Below, piece after piece: positions 18,068-26,755 of a DNA stretch of 53,965 nucleotides. A program made the position numbers and the translations under genes. The DNA lies in assembly GCA_023262255.1 (NCBI GenBank), contig JALRBT010000002.1, positions 1 through 53,965 of the forward strand. The letters are read 5' to 3'. The notes under the pieces are model-generated. The model made no database searches and was not told the origin of the DNA. It was given only the letters and a program-made list of their open reading frames with translations. The DNA is from Ilumatobacteraceae bacterium (lineage in GTDB: Bacteria > Actinomycetota > Acidimicrobiia > Acidimicrobiales > Ilumatobacteraceae). Every line of letters begins with the position of its first letter. Position 1 is the first letter of the stretch.

Positions 18068-20034
18068 GTGGTCACGTCGGGCTGGGTGGAAGCGAACATG
18101 CCACCGGCACGCATTTGCCGTGCGTAGGCACCATCCAGCGCCATCAACTGGCGATGGGTGCCGTGTTCGACGATGTGTCCGCGCTCGAGCACCACGATGC
18201 GATCGGCGGTGGTGATGGTTGAAAGTCGGTGCGCAATCACCACCGATGTGCGACCCTGCATGGCATCGTCAAGGGCGGCCTGCACCAGCGACTCACTCTC
18301 GTTGTCGAGGTGGCTGGTTGCTTCATCGAGGATCATCACCACGGGATTCTTCAACAACATTCGAGCGATTGCGAGACGTTGCTTCTCGCCGCCAGAGAAC
18401 CTGTAGCCCCGTTCACCAACCATGGTGTGGTATCCGTCGGGTAGTGCCGTGATGGTGTCATGGATTCGTGCGTTCTTGCATGCGGTCATGATGTCGTCGA
18501 GGGAAGCGTCCGGTCGCGCGTACCGCAGGTTGGACTCGATGCTCTCGTGAAACAGGTGCGGGTCCTGCGACACCACGCCAATTGCAGAGTGCAGCGAATC
18601 GATGGTGAGATCGCGCACGTCGTTGCCATCCAGTCGGATACTCCCACTCGTGACGTCGTACAACCGGGGGATCAGCGCGGCGAGAGTGGACTTGCCTGAG
18701 CCGGACGGTCCGACGATGGCCACGGTTTCGCCGGGCGCGATCGAAAGGCTGATGTCGGTCAGCACGTCGCGGTCCGGGTCGCCCGCTGGGGTGCCGGGTG
18801 CCTCGAGCGACGCGATCGATACGTCCGCGGCGGGCGGATAACGAAAACCAACGTGTTCGAAGTCGATGCGGCCTCGGGGTTCGCGTAGGTCGAATGCGCC
18901 GGGGCGATCGACGATCGAGGTTGGGGCATCGAGTACTTCGAACACGCGGTCGAAACTGACGAACGACGTGAGGAGCTCCACCCGGGCATTGCTCAGTGCC
19001 GTGAGTGGCATGTAAACGCGAGTGACGAGTGCTGCCAGGGCAACGAGGGTGCCCGACGTGATGTCTCCGGACACCACCAACTGTGCGCCGATGCCATAGA
19101 CGGCAACCGCGCCGAGTGCCCCCACCAAGCCGAGGGCAACGAAGAACACGCGACCGTACATCGCGGCCAAGACACCCGAATCCCGCACGCCTGCGGCGCG
19201 ACCCGAGAACGCCCCCACCTCGTCGCGGTGACGCCCGAAGAGTTTCACGAGAAGCGCCCCGGACACGTTGAATCGCTCCTGCATCTGGGTGTTCATTTGT
19301 GCGTTGAGATCCATCTGGCGTGCCGCGATGCCCTGCAACTTCTTGCCGACACGACGTGCGGGAATGATGAAGGCCGGCAGTACCGCCAACGACACCACCG
19401 TGAGGCGCCACTCCAACGCCACCATTGCCGCAATCGTGGTGACGAGAATGACCACGTTGCTCACCGCCGTGCCCAGGGAGGAAGTGACTGCACTCTGGGC
19501 ACCGATCACGTCGTTGTTCAGCCGACTGATGAGCGACCCCGTCTGTGTGCGGGTGAAGAAGGCGATGGGCATGCGCTGCACCTTGTCGAAGAGTGCAACA
19601 CGAAGGTCGTAGATCAGGCCTTCGCCGACTCGCGCCGACCCCCATCGCTGCACGATGGCCAACGCCGCTTCGGTGAGGGCGGCCAGCACCGCTACGAGTG
19701 CCAGCCACCACACCATGGCCCGGTCGTTGGCAGGGATTGCGGTGTCGAGAATCGCGCGAAACACGAACGGCGGAACGATGGCAACGAGGGCCGACAGCAA
19801 GATGGCCCCGAGAAAGATCCCGATCGTCATGCGGTACGGCCGGGCGAAGTGCCACACTCGGCGCAGAGTTTCGCGTTCGAGGGACGCGCCCGCCACGGCG
19901 TCGGAGTGACGCGGCAGCAGAGAGTGCGGGTGCATCTGCACCCCGAGACGATACCCATGGCACCCGTCGAGACGAGCCGGGACCGATGGCAGCCGTCGGG
20001 ACGTGTCCGCGCTGGTCGGTTGGGGGGGCATCAT
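18064..20034 (-). CDS. ABC exporter, fused TM and ATPase domains
   Basis: Walker A GPSGSGKST, signature RFSGGEKQRLAIARMLL, Walker B VMILDEATSHLD; start codon uncertain. Confidence 0.92.
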   Translation of the reverse strand: MMPPQPTSADTSRRLPSVPARLDGCHGYRLGVQMHPHSLLPRHSDAVAGASLERETLRRVWHFARPYRMTIGIFLGAILLSALVAIVPPFVFRAILDTAIPANDRAMVWWLALVAVLAALTEAALAIVQRWGSARVGEGLIYDLRVALFDKVQRMPIAFFTRTQTGSLISRLNNDVIGAQSAVTSSLGTAVSNVVILVTTIAAMVALEWRLTVVSLAVLPAFIIPARRVGKKLQGIAARQMDLNAQMNTQMQERFNVSGALLVKLFGRHRDEVGAFSGRAAGVRDSGVLAAMYGRVFFVALGLVGALGAVAVYGIGAQLVVSGDITSGTLVALAALVTRVYMPLTALSNARVELLTSFVSFDRVFEVLDAPTSIVDRPGAFDLREPRGRIDFEHVGFRYPPAADVSIASLEAPGTPAGDPDRDVLTDISLSIAPGETVAIVGPSGSGKSTLAALIPRLYDVTSGSIRLDGNDVRDLTIDSLHSAIGVVSQDPHLFHESIESNLRYARPDASLDDIMTACKNARIHDTITALPDGYHTMVGERGYRFSGGEKQRLAIARMLLKNPVVMILDEATSHLDNESESLVQAALDDAMQGRTSVVIAHRLSTITTADRIVVLERGHIVEHGTHRQLMALDGAYARQMRAGGMFASTQPDVTT

Positions 20035-20096
20035 GGGGGCTCCACGGGAGAGGTGGGGTGGAATGGTTGACAGTGGGGGGAAGTGGGGGATAGCGT
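20021..20096 (+). promoter_or_regulatory. dcw promoter with phased G-run array (candidate MraZ boxes)
   Basis: GTGGGG at 20053, 20073, 20083 (10-bp register; degenerate ATGGTT at 20063); TTGACA 20067-20072, N18, TAGCGT 20091-20096. Confidence 0.75.
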
Positions 20097-20160
20097 TCGG
20101 GGCGATGGGGTCACCCATCACGGGATCCGAGCAGTCGGATGGGAAGGAAGACAGCGGAAG

Positions 20161-20577
20161 ATGTTCGTCGGATTACACGAACGACAACTCGATCCAAAGG
20201 GTCGTGTTGCACTTCCCGCCGCATTTCGTCCGCGCCTCGAGCCGCGTTGCTACCTGCAGATGGGCGCCGACAAGTGCGTCGACATTCTCACTGCCGAGGC
20301 ATTCGAGGACGTCGCCAAGGACGTCATCGAGAAGGTTCGTCGCGGCGAGATGGATCGCGTCCAACAGCGCGCCCTGGCCGCAAGCGCAGTGGAGGTTGCG
20401 GTCGACGCCCAGGGTCGAATCAACATCGACGAAAAGTTGCGCACGTACGCCGGGCTCACGCTGGACTCACGCGTGGTGATCAGCGGGTCGTTCGATCGCT
20501 GCGAAATCTGGGATCCGTCACGTCACCAACGAATCAGCGAAGCGGGTGCCGAGCAGATGGCCGGCGGCGCCTCATGA
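20161..20577 (+). CDS. mraZ: Transcriptional regulator MraZ
   Basis: MFVGLHERQLDPKGRVALPAAFRPRL and second half-repeat VDAQGRINIDEKLRTYAGL; SD AAGGAAG upstream. Confidence 0.95.
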   Translation: MFVGLHERQLDPKGRVALPAAFRPRLEPRCYLQMGADKCVDILTAEAFEDVAKDVIEKVRRGEMDRVQQRALAASAVEVAVDAQGRINIDEKLRTYAGLTLDSRVVISGSFDRCEIWDPSRHQRISEAGAEQMAGGAS

Positions 20578-20614
20578 CGTTCGGTCACGAGAACATGACG
20601 TTCAACCACGAAAA
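20573..20614. repeat. 21-bp tandem repeat over the mraZ stop codon
   Basis: catgacgttcggtcacgagaa / catgacgttcaaccacgaaaa. Confidence 0.75.
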
Positions 20615-20668
20615 CAGAAGGGAGAACCGAGGCACACTTCGACGCGACCACTGGTCACGTTGAGGTTT

Positions 20669-20788
20669 CGCTCATCAGCAGTCTCCCGGTCAGCAAAGAT
20701 GGACAGCCCCAACTCCGCCCGCTTCCGTCTTCGTCATCCGGGGAGAAATCCCGGAGACAAATGTTGGCCGGGGGACTGCTGATGAGCG
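20669..20788 (+). promoter_or_regulatory. Candidate structured mRNA leader of rsmH with long-range helix sequestering SD and start codon
   Basis: Arms 20669-20689 CGCTCATCAGCAGTCTCCCGG and 20768-20788 CCGGGGGACTGCTGATGAGCG pair over 21 bp (one G.U as RNA); internal hairpin 20737-20755 TCCGGG-GAGAAAT-CCCGGA. Confidence 0.75.
20699..20782 (+). CDS. Possible 27-codon leader ORF MDSPNSARFRLRHPGRNPGDKCWPGDC coupled to rsmH
   Basis: ATG at 20699; TGA 20780-20782 overlaps rsmH ATG 20782-20784 (TGATG); weak SD. Confidence 0.35.
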   Translation: MDSPNSARFRLRHPGRNPGDKCWPGDC

Positions 20789-21735
20789 AGATCCACGAAC
20801 CAGTGATGATCGCAGAGATCGTCGAACTGTTCGCGATAGTCCCCAACGGAGTGTTGCTCGATGCAACGCTCGGGATGGCGGGACACGCAACGGCGATACT
20901 CCGGCGACACGCAGGTCTGCATGTAGTGGGGATCGATCGAGACATGATGGCCATCGAGCACGCAATCGAAGTGAAGAACTCGCTGGGCGACGCCGACGCG
21001 CGGCGTTTCACCGCGGTGCACGCAAGATTCGACCGTGCCGCCGAGGTGCTCGGGCGGCTCGGCATCACGCGGCTGTCAGGCGCGCTGTTCGATCTCGGAG
21101 TCTCTTCGCCCCAACTCGACATTGCGGATCGTGGGTTTTCCTACCGGACCGACGCACCCCTCGACATGCGAATGGACCGCAGCGAAACCCTCTCGGCGTG
21201 GCACGTGGTGAACGAATACGACGCCGACACCATCGCCGAACTTCTGCAGCGAAACGCCGACGAACGCTTCGCGAAACGTATCGCCGAGGCCATCGTTGCG
21301 GCCCGACCCATCTCCTCGACCATGCAGTTGGCCGCCGTGGTTACCGCGGCGATTCCCGCGGCGACGCGTCGAAGCGGTGGTCACCCGGCCAAACGCACGT
21401 TCCAGGCCATTCGGATCGAAGTCAACGCCGAGTTGGACATCCTGTCGACGTCGTTGCGCGACGTCATGGCGATGATTGAACCACGAGGACGAATCGCAGT
21501 GTTGTCGTACCACAGTGGTGAGGACCGCATCGTAAAGAACGTCATGCGTGAGACAGAAGTGGATTCGTCTCGCCCGAACATCGCCACCCCGTTCGCCCAC
21601 CCGTCGCGCACGGCCCCCCGTGCGTGGCGCAAGGTCCGTGTGGCGAAACATCCGAGCACCGCGGAGCAGCAGCGAAACCCGCGTGCCTCCTCGGCGCGAC
21701 TGCGCGCGATGGAACGCTGCGAGACGCCCCTATGA
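20782..21735 (+). CDS. rsmH: 16S rRNA (cytosine1402-N4)-methyltransferase
   Basis: HEPVMIAEIVELF, DATLGMAGHA, LFDLGVSSPQLD, GFSYRTDAPLDMRMD, RIAVLSYHSGEDRIVK. Confidence 0.95.
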   Translation: MSEIHEPVMIAEIVELFAIVPNGVLLDATLGMAGHATAILRRHAGLHVVGIDRDMMAIEHAIEVKNSLGDADARRFTAVHARFDRAAEVLGRLGITRLSGALFDLGVSSPQLDIADRGFSYRTDAPLDMRMDRSETLSAWHVVNEYDADTIAELLQRNADERFAKRIAEAIVAARPISSTMQLAAVVTAAIPAATRRSGGHPAKRTFQAIRIEVNAELDILSTSLRDVMAMIEPRGRIAVLSYHSGEDRIVKNVMRETEVDSSRPNIATPFAHPSRTAPRAWRKVRVAKHPSTAEQQRNPRASSARLRAMERCETPL

Positions 21736-21763
21736 GGTTCGTCGGGGATTGCGGGTCGACGCC

Positions 21764-22357
21764 ATGACATCGTCGGCAACTGCCCGTGCGCGAGCACGCC
21801 GTCAGGCGCGAAGCTCGGTTGCCGTGTCGGCGAGGCGCAGTTCGTCCCGATTCGATGGCTCAGCCGAGCGGATTCCCGACTACGACGATGCGACCCCCGT
21901 GGCAGTACCCACCCATCACCGGGATTCGGGTGCCCATCTGCGAGTGGTGCCGCAGCCCGTTCGTCGACGCAGCCGCGTTTCGCGCGCGTCGTTGGTGGTG
22001 TTCGGACTCGCCACGTTCACGATCGGGGTGATCGTGTTCCAGGCGACGATCGCGGAACAGCAGTTGCGACTCGACGCCCTCACGACCGATCTCCGACTTG
22101 CCGAATCGCACTACGACAATTTGCGCCAGGAGCGCGCTGAACTGCTCTCTCCGGGCAGATTGCGGGAGGAAGCGACGATGATGGGCATGTACCAGGGACT
22201 CAGCACCAAGTTCGTCGAAGTTCCGGCCGATGTCGTGGCAGAGGTTATGGCGAGCACTGCGCGCATGAATCCGCTCTTTGCCGACCCGCCGGCCGGGGTG
22301 GCGACGAACGGTGCGTTGGCGCAAGCGCAACGGTTCGAGGTGGTGGGTACGCCATGA
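21764..22357 (+). CDS. FtsL-like division protein (basic N-terminus, one TM, coiled coil)
   Basis: Position between rsmH and ftsI; single TM then coiled-coil LRLDALTTDLRLAESHYDNLRQERAELLSP. Confidence 0.75.
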   Translation: MTSSATARARARRQARSSVAVSARRSSSRFDGSAERIPDYDDATPVAVPTHHRDSGAHLRVVPQPVRRRSRVSRASLVVFGLATFTIGVIVFQATIAEQQLRLDALTTDLRLAESHYDNLRQERAELLSPGRLREEATMMGMYQGLSTKFVEVPADVVAEVMASTARMNPLFADPPAGVATNGALAQAQRFEVVGTP

Positions 22358-24219
22358 ACGACACGTCACCGATTCGTCGACCGCGTTCCATGACCACGAG
22401 CGACTTCTTCGGAGCAATCTCCGCGTACGGCGCAACGAAGATGACCGACAACATCCATGCCGGCGACATGCGCAAGCGCATATCGACGATGTTCATGGTG
22501 ATCTTTCTGGTGCTCTCCCTGGTGTACCTGCGGGTGTTCGTGCTTCAAACCGTCAAGGCATCCGAAAATCGAGAGCACAGCGTCAATCAGCGTGTTCGGT
22601 CCAACGTCGTTTTTGCCGAGCGCGGGAGCATCTACGACCGTGACGGGGCGGAGTTGGCGATTCCGATTCCGACGCGCACGATCTTTGCCGATCCCAGGGA
22701 GGTCACCGACCCGATCACCACCGCTCGCGCCTTGGCGATGGTGCTGCAACTTTCGCCCGAGAGCGAGAACAATCTGGCGTCCCGTCTGCAGAACAAGAAG
22801 TCCAGCTTCACCTACGTGATCCGACAAGCCGACACCGCGACCTCAAAAGCGGTGATGGATTTGAAACTCCCAGGTGTGGGTTCGACTCGCGAGAGCGGTC
22901 GCGCGCTGACCACCGAGAGCCTGCGACCGATCGTCGGAAGAACCGACCTCGACGGAGTCGGTATCGGCGGAATCGAGCTGCAGTACGACGACGTACTCAC
23001 CGGCGTGAACGGAAAGTCCGAGCGGCAAGTAAACAGCCGTGGACAGAGCATCGCATCGGCGGACTCCACGTACGTCTCGCCGGTGGACGGCGGGGATCTC
23101 GTCACCACCATTCACCGCGCGCTGCAATTCCAGGTCGACGGCATCCTGCAACAGCAAGTGGAACGGGTGCTCGCGCGTAGTGGTACGGCGATCGTGATGC
23201 ACACGCAAACCGGGGAGATCTACGCGATGTCGAACGTGCGTCGCAACGAGGACGGAACCTACGGCCACAGCTCGGGGAACTTCGCCGCGGTGGAAGCCCA
23301 CGAGCCGGGATCGGTTGCAAAGGTCTTCAGCGTCGCCGCAGCGATCGAGGAAGGAAAGGTCACTCCACAATCCAGTTTCGTGGTGCCCGGCAAACAGGTG
23401 TTCAATCAGGGGACCCAGTGGGAACAGGAGATCAAGGACGCCTACCCGCACAAGACCGAGCCGATGAGCGTGCGCAAGATCCTGGTCGACTCATCCAACT
23501 TGGGAACGATCCAGATTTCGCAGACGCTGAGCACCGAGCGCAACCGACAATGGCTGGCGGCATTCGGATTCGGCGACAAGACGTCGCTGCAGTTTCCGGG
23601 CGAGTCGAAGGGCTTGCTCAAGTTGGCGCGAAACTGGGAAGGTACGGAGAAATTCACGTTCTCGTACGGATACGGGTATGCATCCACCGCCGTTCAGTTG
23701 GTGTCGGCGGTGAACGTGGTCGCGAATGACGGCGTGTACATCGGGCCAAAACTGGTGACTGCAACCGTGAACGATGCCGGCGTGAGCACTGCGACACCCG
23801 ATGCGCCGACGCGGCGCGTCATTTCGAGCGCAACCGCCGCAACCATGCGTTCACTCATGACCGACGTGGTCTGTTACGGAACGGCACAGCTCGCCAAGAT
23901 GCCCGGTCTTTCGGTGGCTGGCAAGACGGGTACCGGCTACATTCGCCAGGACAACGGCACGTATCTGAAGGACGACGGCTCACGCGCATATTTTGCGTCC
24001 TTCGTCGGTTTCCTACCGGCAAACAAGCCCCAGTTCACCGTCCTGGTCTCCATCGACGAACCAGATCCGAGCTCACGTGACCGCTTCGGTGGTACCGCGG
24101 CGGCACCGGTGTTCGCACGTATCGGTCAGGTCATCGTCAACGAGCTGAGTTTGCGGCCGGAACCCGGTGACACCGGATGCATCGGGTCGCGACCAGCAGA
24201 ACTCGGACCGGGGCACTAA
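22354..24219 (+). CDS. ftsI: Penicillin-binding protein 2/FtsI transpeptidase
   Basis: SxxK (GSVAKVF), SxN (SSN), KTG (AGKTGTGY); ATGA overlap with ftsL-like gene. Confidence 0.93.
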   Translation: MNDTSPIRRPRSMTTSDFFGAISAYGATKMTDNIHAGDMRKRISTMFMVIFLVLSLVYLRVFVLQTVKASENREHSVNQRVRSNVVFAERGSIYDRDGAELAIPIPTRTIFADPREVTDPITTARALAMVLQLSPESENNLASRLQNKKSSFTYVIRQADTATSKAVMDLKLPGVGSTRESGRALTTESLRPIVGRTDLDGVGIGGIELQYDDVLTGVNGKSERQVNSRGQSIASADSTYVSPVDGGDLVTTIHRALQFQVDGILQQQVERVLARSGTAIVMHTQTGEIYAMSNVRRNEDGTYGHSSGNFAAVEAHEPGSVAKVFSVAAAIEEGKVTPQSSFVVPGKQVFNQGTQWEQEIKDAYPHKTEPMSVRKILVDSSNLGTIQISQTLSTERNRQWLAAFGFGDKTSLQFPGESKGLLKLARNWEGTEKFTFSYGYGYASTAVQLVSAVNVVANDGVYIGPKLVTATVNDAGVSTATPDAPTRRVISSATAATMRSLMTDVVCYGTAQLAKMPGLSVAGKTGTGYIRQDNGTYLKDDGSRAYFASFVGFLPANKPQFTVLVSIDEPDPSSRDRFGGTAAAPVFARIGQVIVNELSLRPEPGDTGCIGSRPAELGPGH

Positions 24220-24223
24220 GGCG

Positions 24224-25678
24224 ATGCAGACGCTCGGCGGAGTGCTCGCACGGGTGGGGAGGCCCGGGCGGGGTCGGCCCATCGCATCGGGCTCGATTCC
24301 GTTGATGCGTGTCGAGGGTGATACCGCGGCCATCGTTTCCGACGTCACGAACGACAGTCGCAACGTACGTGCGGGGTCGATATTTTGTTGCGTGCGCGGC
24401 GAACGTTTCGACGGCCACGACTTTGCTCGCGAAGCAGTGCGGTCGGGGGCGGTGGCGCTCTTGGTGGATCACTCCCTGCCCGAGTTGGAGGTCCCACAGA
24501 TCATCGCGACCGACACTCGTGCAGCCGTGGGACACCTGGCTGCAGCATTCCACGATCATCCGAGTAGCAGTGTGGAAGTCGTCGGTGTGACGGGCACCAA
24601 CGGAAAGACCACCACCTCCCACATGTTGGGTGCGATTCTCGAGCATGCGGGTCGGCGCACGACCGTGCTTGGAACCCTGAGCGGCGCGCGAACCACGCCC
24701 GAAGCCCCCGAACTTCAGCGCACCCTCGCCATCGAACGTGACGCCGGGACGCACACCGTGGTGATGGAGGTGTCGTCCCATGCCCTGGCCCTTCAGCGAG
24801 TTGCCGGCATGCACTTTGCGGCCACGATCTTCACCAACCTCGGTCACGATCACCTCGATTTCCACCGCACCCATGACGCGTACTTCGCCGCAAAAGCGAG
24901 CCTCTTCACGCTCGACTACACCTCGCGGGCGATCGTCAATCACGACGATGTCTACGGTCGCAAGATCGCCGAACAAACGGACGTGCCGGTGACCCCGTTC
25001 GGCAGCGACGATGCCGACGATGTCCGTCGGGTGGTTGGTGGAAGCAGTTTCACCTGGAGGGGTACGCGAATCCACTGCGCGGTCGGGGGAGACTTCAACG
25101 TGCTCAATGCCCTGGCCGCGGCGACCACGGCGGCTGAACTTGGAATCACCCCCGAGCACATCGCTGCCGGGCTGGCCACCATGAAACAAATTCCCGGACG
25201 ATTCGAGGTGGTGCAACACGACGGCAACTTCGCCGTGGTGGTGGACTACGCGCACACGCCCGAGGCATTGCGCAACGTCCTCAATTCGGCACGCGATCTG
25301 CTTGACGCCGAGGTGGGGGCGAAGGTCACCGCGGTGTTCGGTTGCGGCGGAGATCGGGATCCGAGCAAGCGTGCGGAGATGGGGGAGGCCGCTTGTGTGG
25401 CCGACCGGATCATCGTGACGAGCGACAATCCCCGCAACGAGTCGCCGGAGGCCATCGTTGCGGCGATCGTGACGGGTATCCCGGATTCGCACCATGGTCG
25501 GTTGGTGATCGAGATCGATCGTCGACGAGCCATCGAGATCGCGTGTTCGACGGCAGAAGCGGGAGACGTGGTCGTCATAGCCGGCCGCGGTCATGAGGCG
25601 ACGCAAACCATCGCCGGTGTCGAAGTTCCGTTCGGCGACGCCGACGTTGCACGCCAGATTCTGGGGGCAGGAAAGTGA
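24224..25678 (+). CDS. murE: UDP-MurNAc-L-Ala-D-Glu ligase MurE (DAP-type motif)
   Basis: VTGTNGKTTTSHML, NLGHDHLDFH, DYAHTPEAL, SDNPRNESPE. Confidence 0.94.
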   Translation: MQTLGGVLARVGRPGRGRPIASGSIPLMRVEGDTAAIVSDVTNDSRNVRAGSIFCCVRGERFDGHDFAREAVRSGAVALLVDHSLPELEVPQIIATDTRAAVGHLAAAFHDHPSSSVEVVGVTGTNGKTTTSHMLGAILEHAGRRTTVLGTLSGARTTPEAPELQRTLAIERDAGTHTVVMEVSSHALALQRVAGMHFAATIFTNLGHDHLDFHRTHDAYFAAKASLFTLDYTSRAIVNHDDVYGRKIAEQTDVPVTPFGSDDADDVRRVVGGSSFTWRGTRIHCAVGGDFNVLNALAAATTAAELGITPEHIAAGLATMKQIPGRFEVVQHDGNFAVVVDYAHTPEALRNVLNSARDLLDAEVGAKVTAVFGCGGDRDPSKRAEMGEAACVADRIIVTSDNPRNESPEAIVAAIVTGIPDSHHGRLVIEIDRRRAIEIACSTAEAGDVVVIAGRGHEATQTIAGVEVPFGDADVARQILGAGK

Positions 25679-26742
25679 TCGCGATCCTCATGGCGGGTGC
25701 CATTGCCATCGTCCTGTCCATCACGTTCACTCGGGCGTTGATGTGGTTCTTCTCCCGATTGGGTAAGGGTCAGCCCATCCTCGGCGCAGAGGATCGCGGA
25801 CCGACCCACCACATGCACAAGCAGGGCACACCAACCATGGGCGGCATCGCAATCCTGCTCGCGGCATTCGTCGGATGGCTCATTCCACACGCTCGTGAAG
25901 GCTTGGTCTTTTCCGACCAGGCGTTGTTCATGTGGCTCGCCATCGTGATCCTCGCGGCGATTGGCTTTCTCGACGACTACCTGAAGGTCCGACGCCAACA
26001 CAACCGGGGAATCTTCTGGAAGAAAAAGGGCTGGATCACCTTCGGCATCGTCGTGGTGCTGATGTGGTTGATCGCCACGCAAACGGGTGTCAGCGAAACC
26101 ATCTCCTTCACCCGCGCGGAGGTGCCGGGTTGGGACGTGAGCACGCCCGTCTGGGTCATCTGGACGGCACTCATGGTGTGGGCCACGACCAATGCGGTGA
26201 ACGTGACCGACGGTCTCGATGGTCTGGCGGCTGGATCCGCGATGTTCGGTTTCGGGGCGTTCGGGCTCATCGCCTACTTCGCATTCCGAAATTCCGACAT
26301 CTACTCGTCGATGGTGAATCCGCTGGATCTGGCGGTTCTCGCGGCCGCGATGGCCGGGGCGTGCGGCGGATTCCTCTGGTGGAACGCGGCTCCCGCCCGA
26401 ATCATCATGGGCGATGTCGGTGCCCTCGGCATCGGTGCGGCACTCGGTTTGCTTGCGGTCACGACGAACACGCACTTCTTGTTGCCGATCATTTGCGGTA
26501 TCAACGTGATGGAGGCGGGCTCCGTCGCTGTTCAGATGGGCGTGTTCAAAGCCAGCGGACGCAAGAAGCGCCTCTTCAAGATGTCCCCAATCCACCACCA
26601 CTTCGAACTGTCGGGGTGGCCCGAGACGACGGTGATCATTCGCTTCTGGTTGCTCGCCGCGTTGTGCGTTGCCGCCGGTGTCGCCCTCTTCATCGCCGAC
26701 TTCACGAACGAGATTCGACTCATCGGCGACGCGGTGTTGTGA
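25675..26742 (+). CDS. mraY: Phospho-MurNAc-pentapeptide transferase
   Basis: THHMHKQGTPTMGG, FLDDYLK, NAVNVTDGLDGLA, SPIHHHFE. Confidence 0.96.
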   Translation: MIAILMAGAIAIVLSITFTRALMWFFSRLGKGQPILGAEDRGPTHHMHKQGTPTMGGIAILLAAFVGWLIPHAREGLVFSDQALFMWLAIVILAAIGFLDDYLKVRRQHNRGIFWKKKGWITFGIVVVLMWLIATQTGVSETISFTRAEVPGWDVSTPVWVIWTALMVWATTNAVNVTDGLDGLAAGSAMFGFGAFGLIAYFAFRNSDIYSSMVNPLDLAVLAAAMAGACGGFLWWNAAPARIIMGDVGALGIGAALGLLAVTTNTHFLLPIICGINVMEAGSVAVQMGVFKASGRKKRLFKMSPIHHHFELSGWPETTVIIRFWLLAALCVAAGVALFIADFTNEIRLIGDAVL

Positions 26743-26755
26743 TGGAGGGCACGCA

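Noticed and set aside
23290-23350. FtsI as catalytically dead because of unusual active-site context GSVAKVF
   Set aside because: SxxK spacing is intact (S-V-A-K) and SxN and KTG motifs are present, so it is most likely active.
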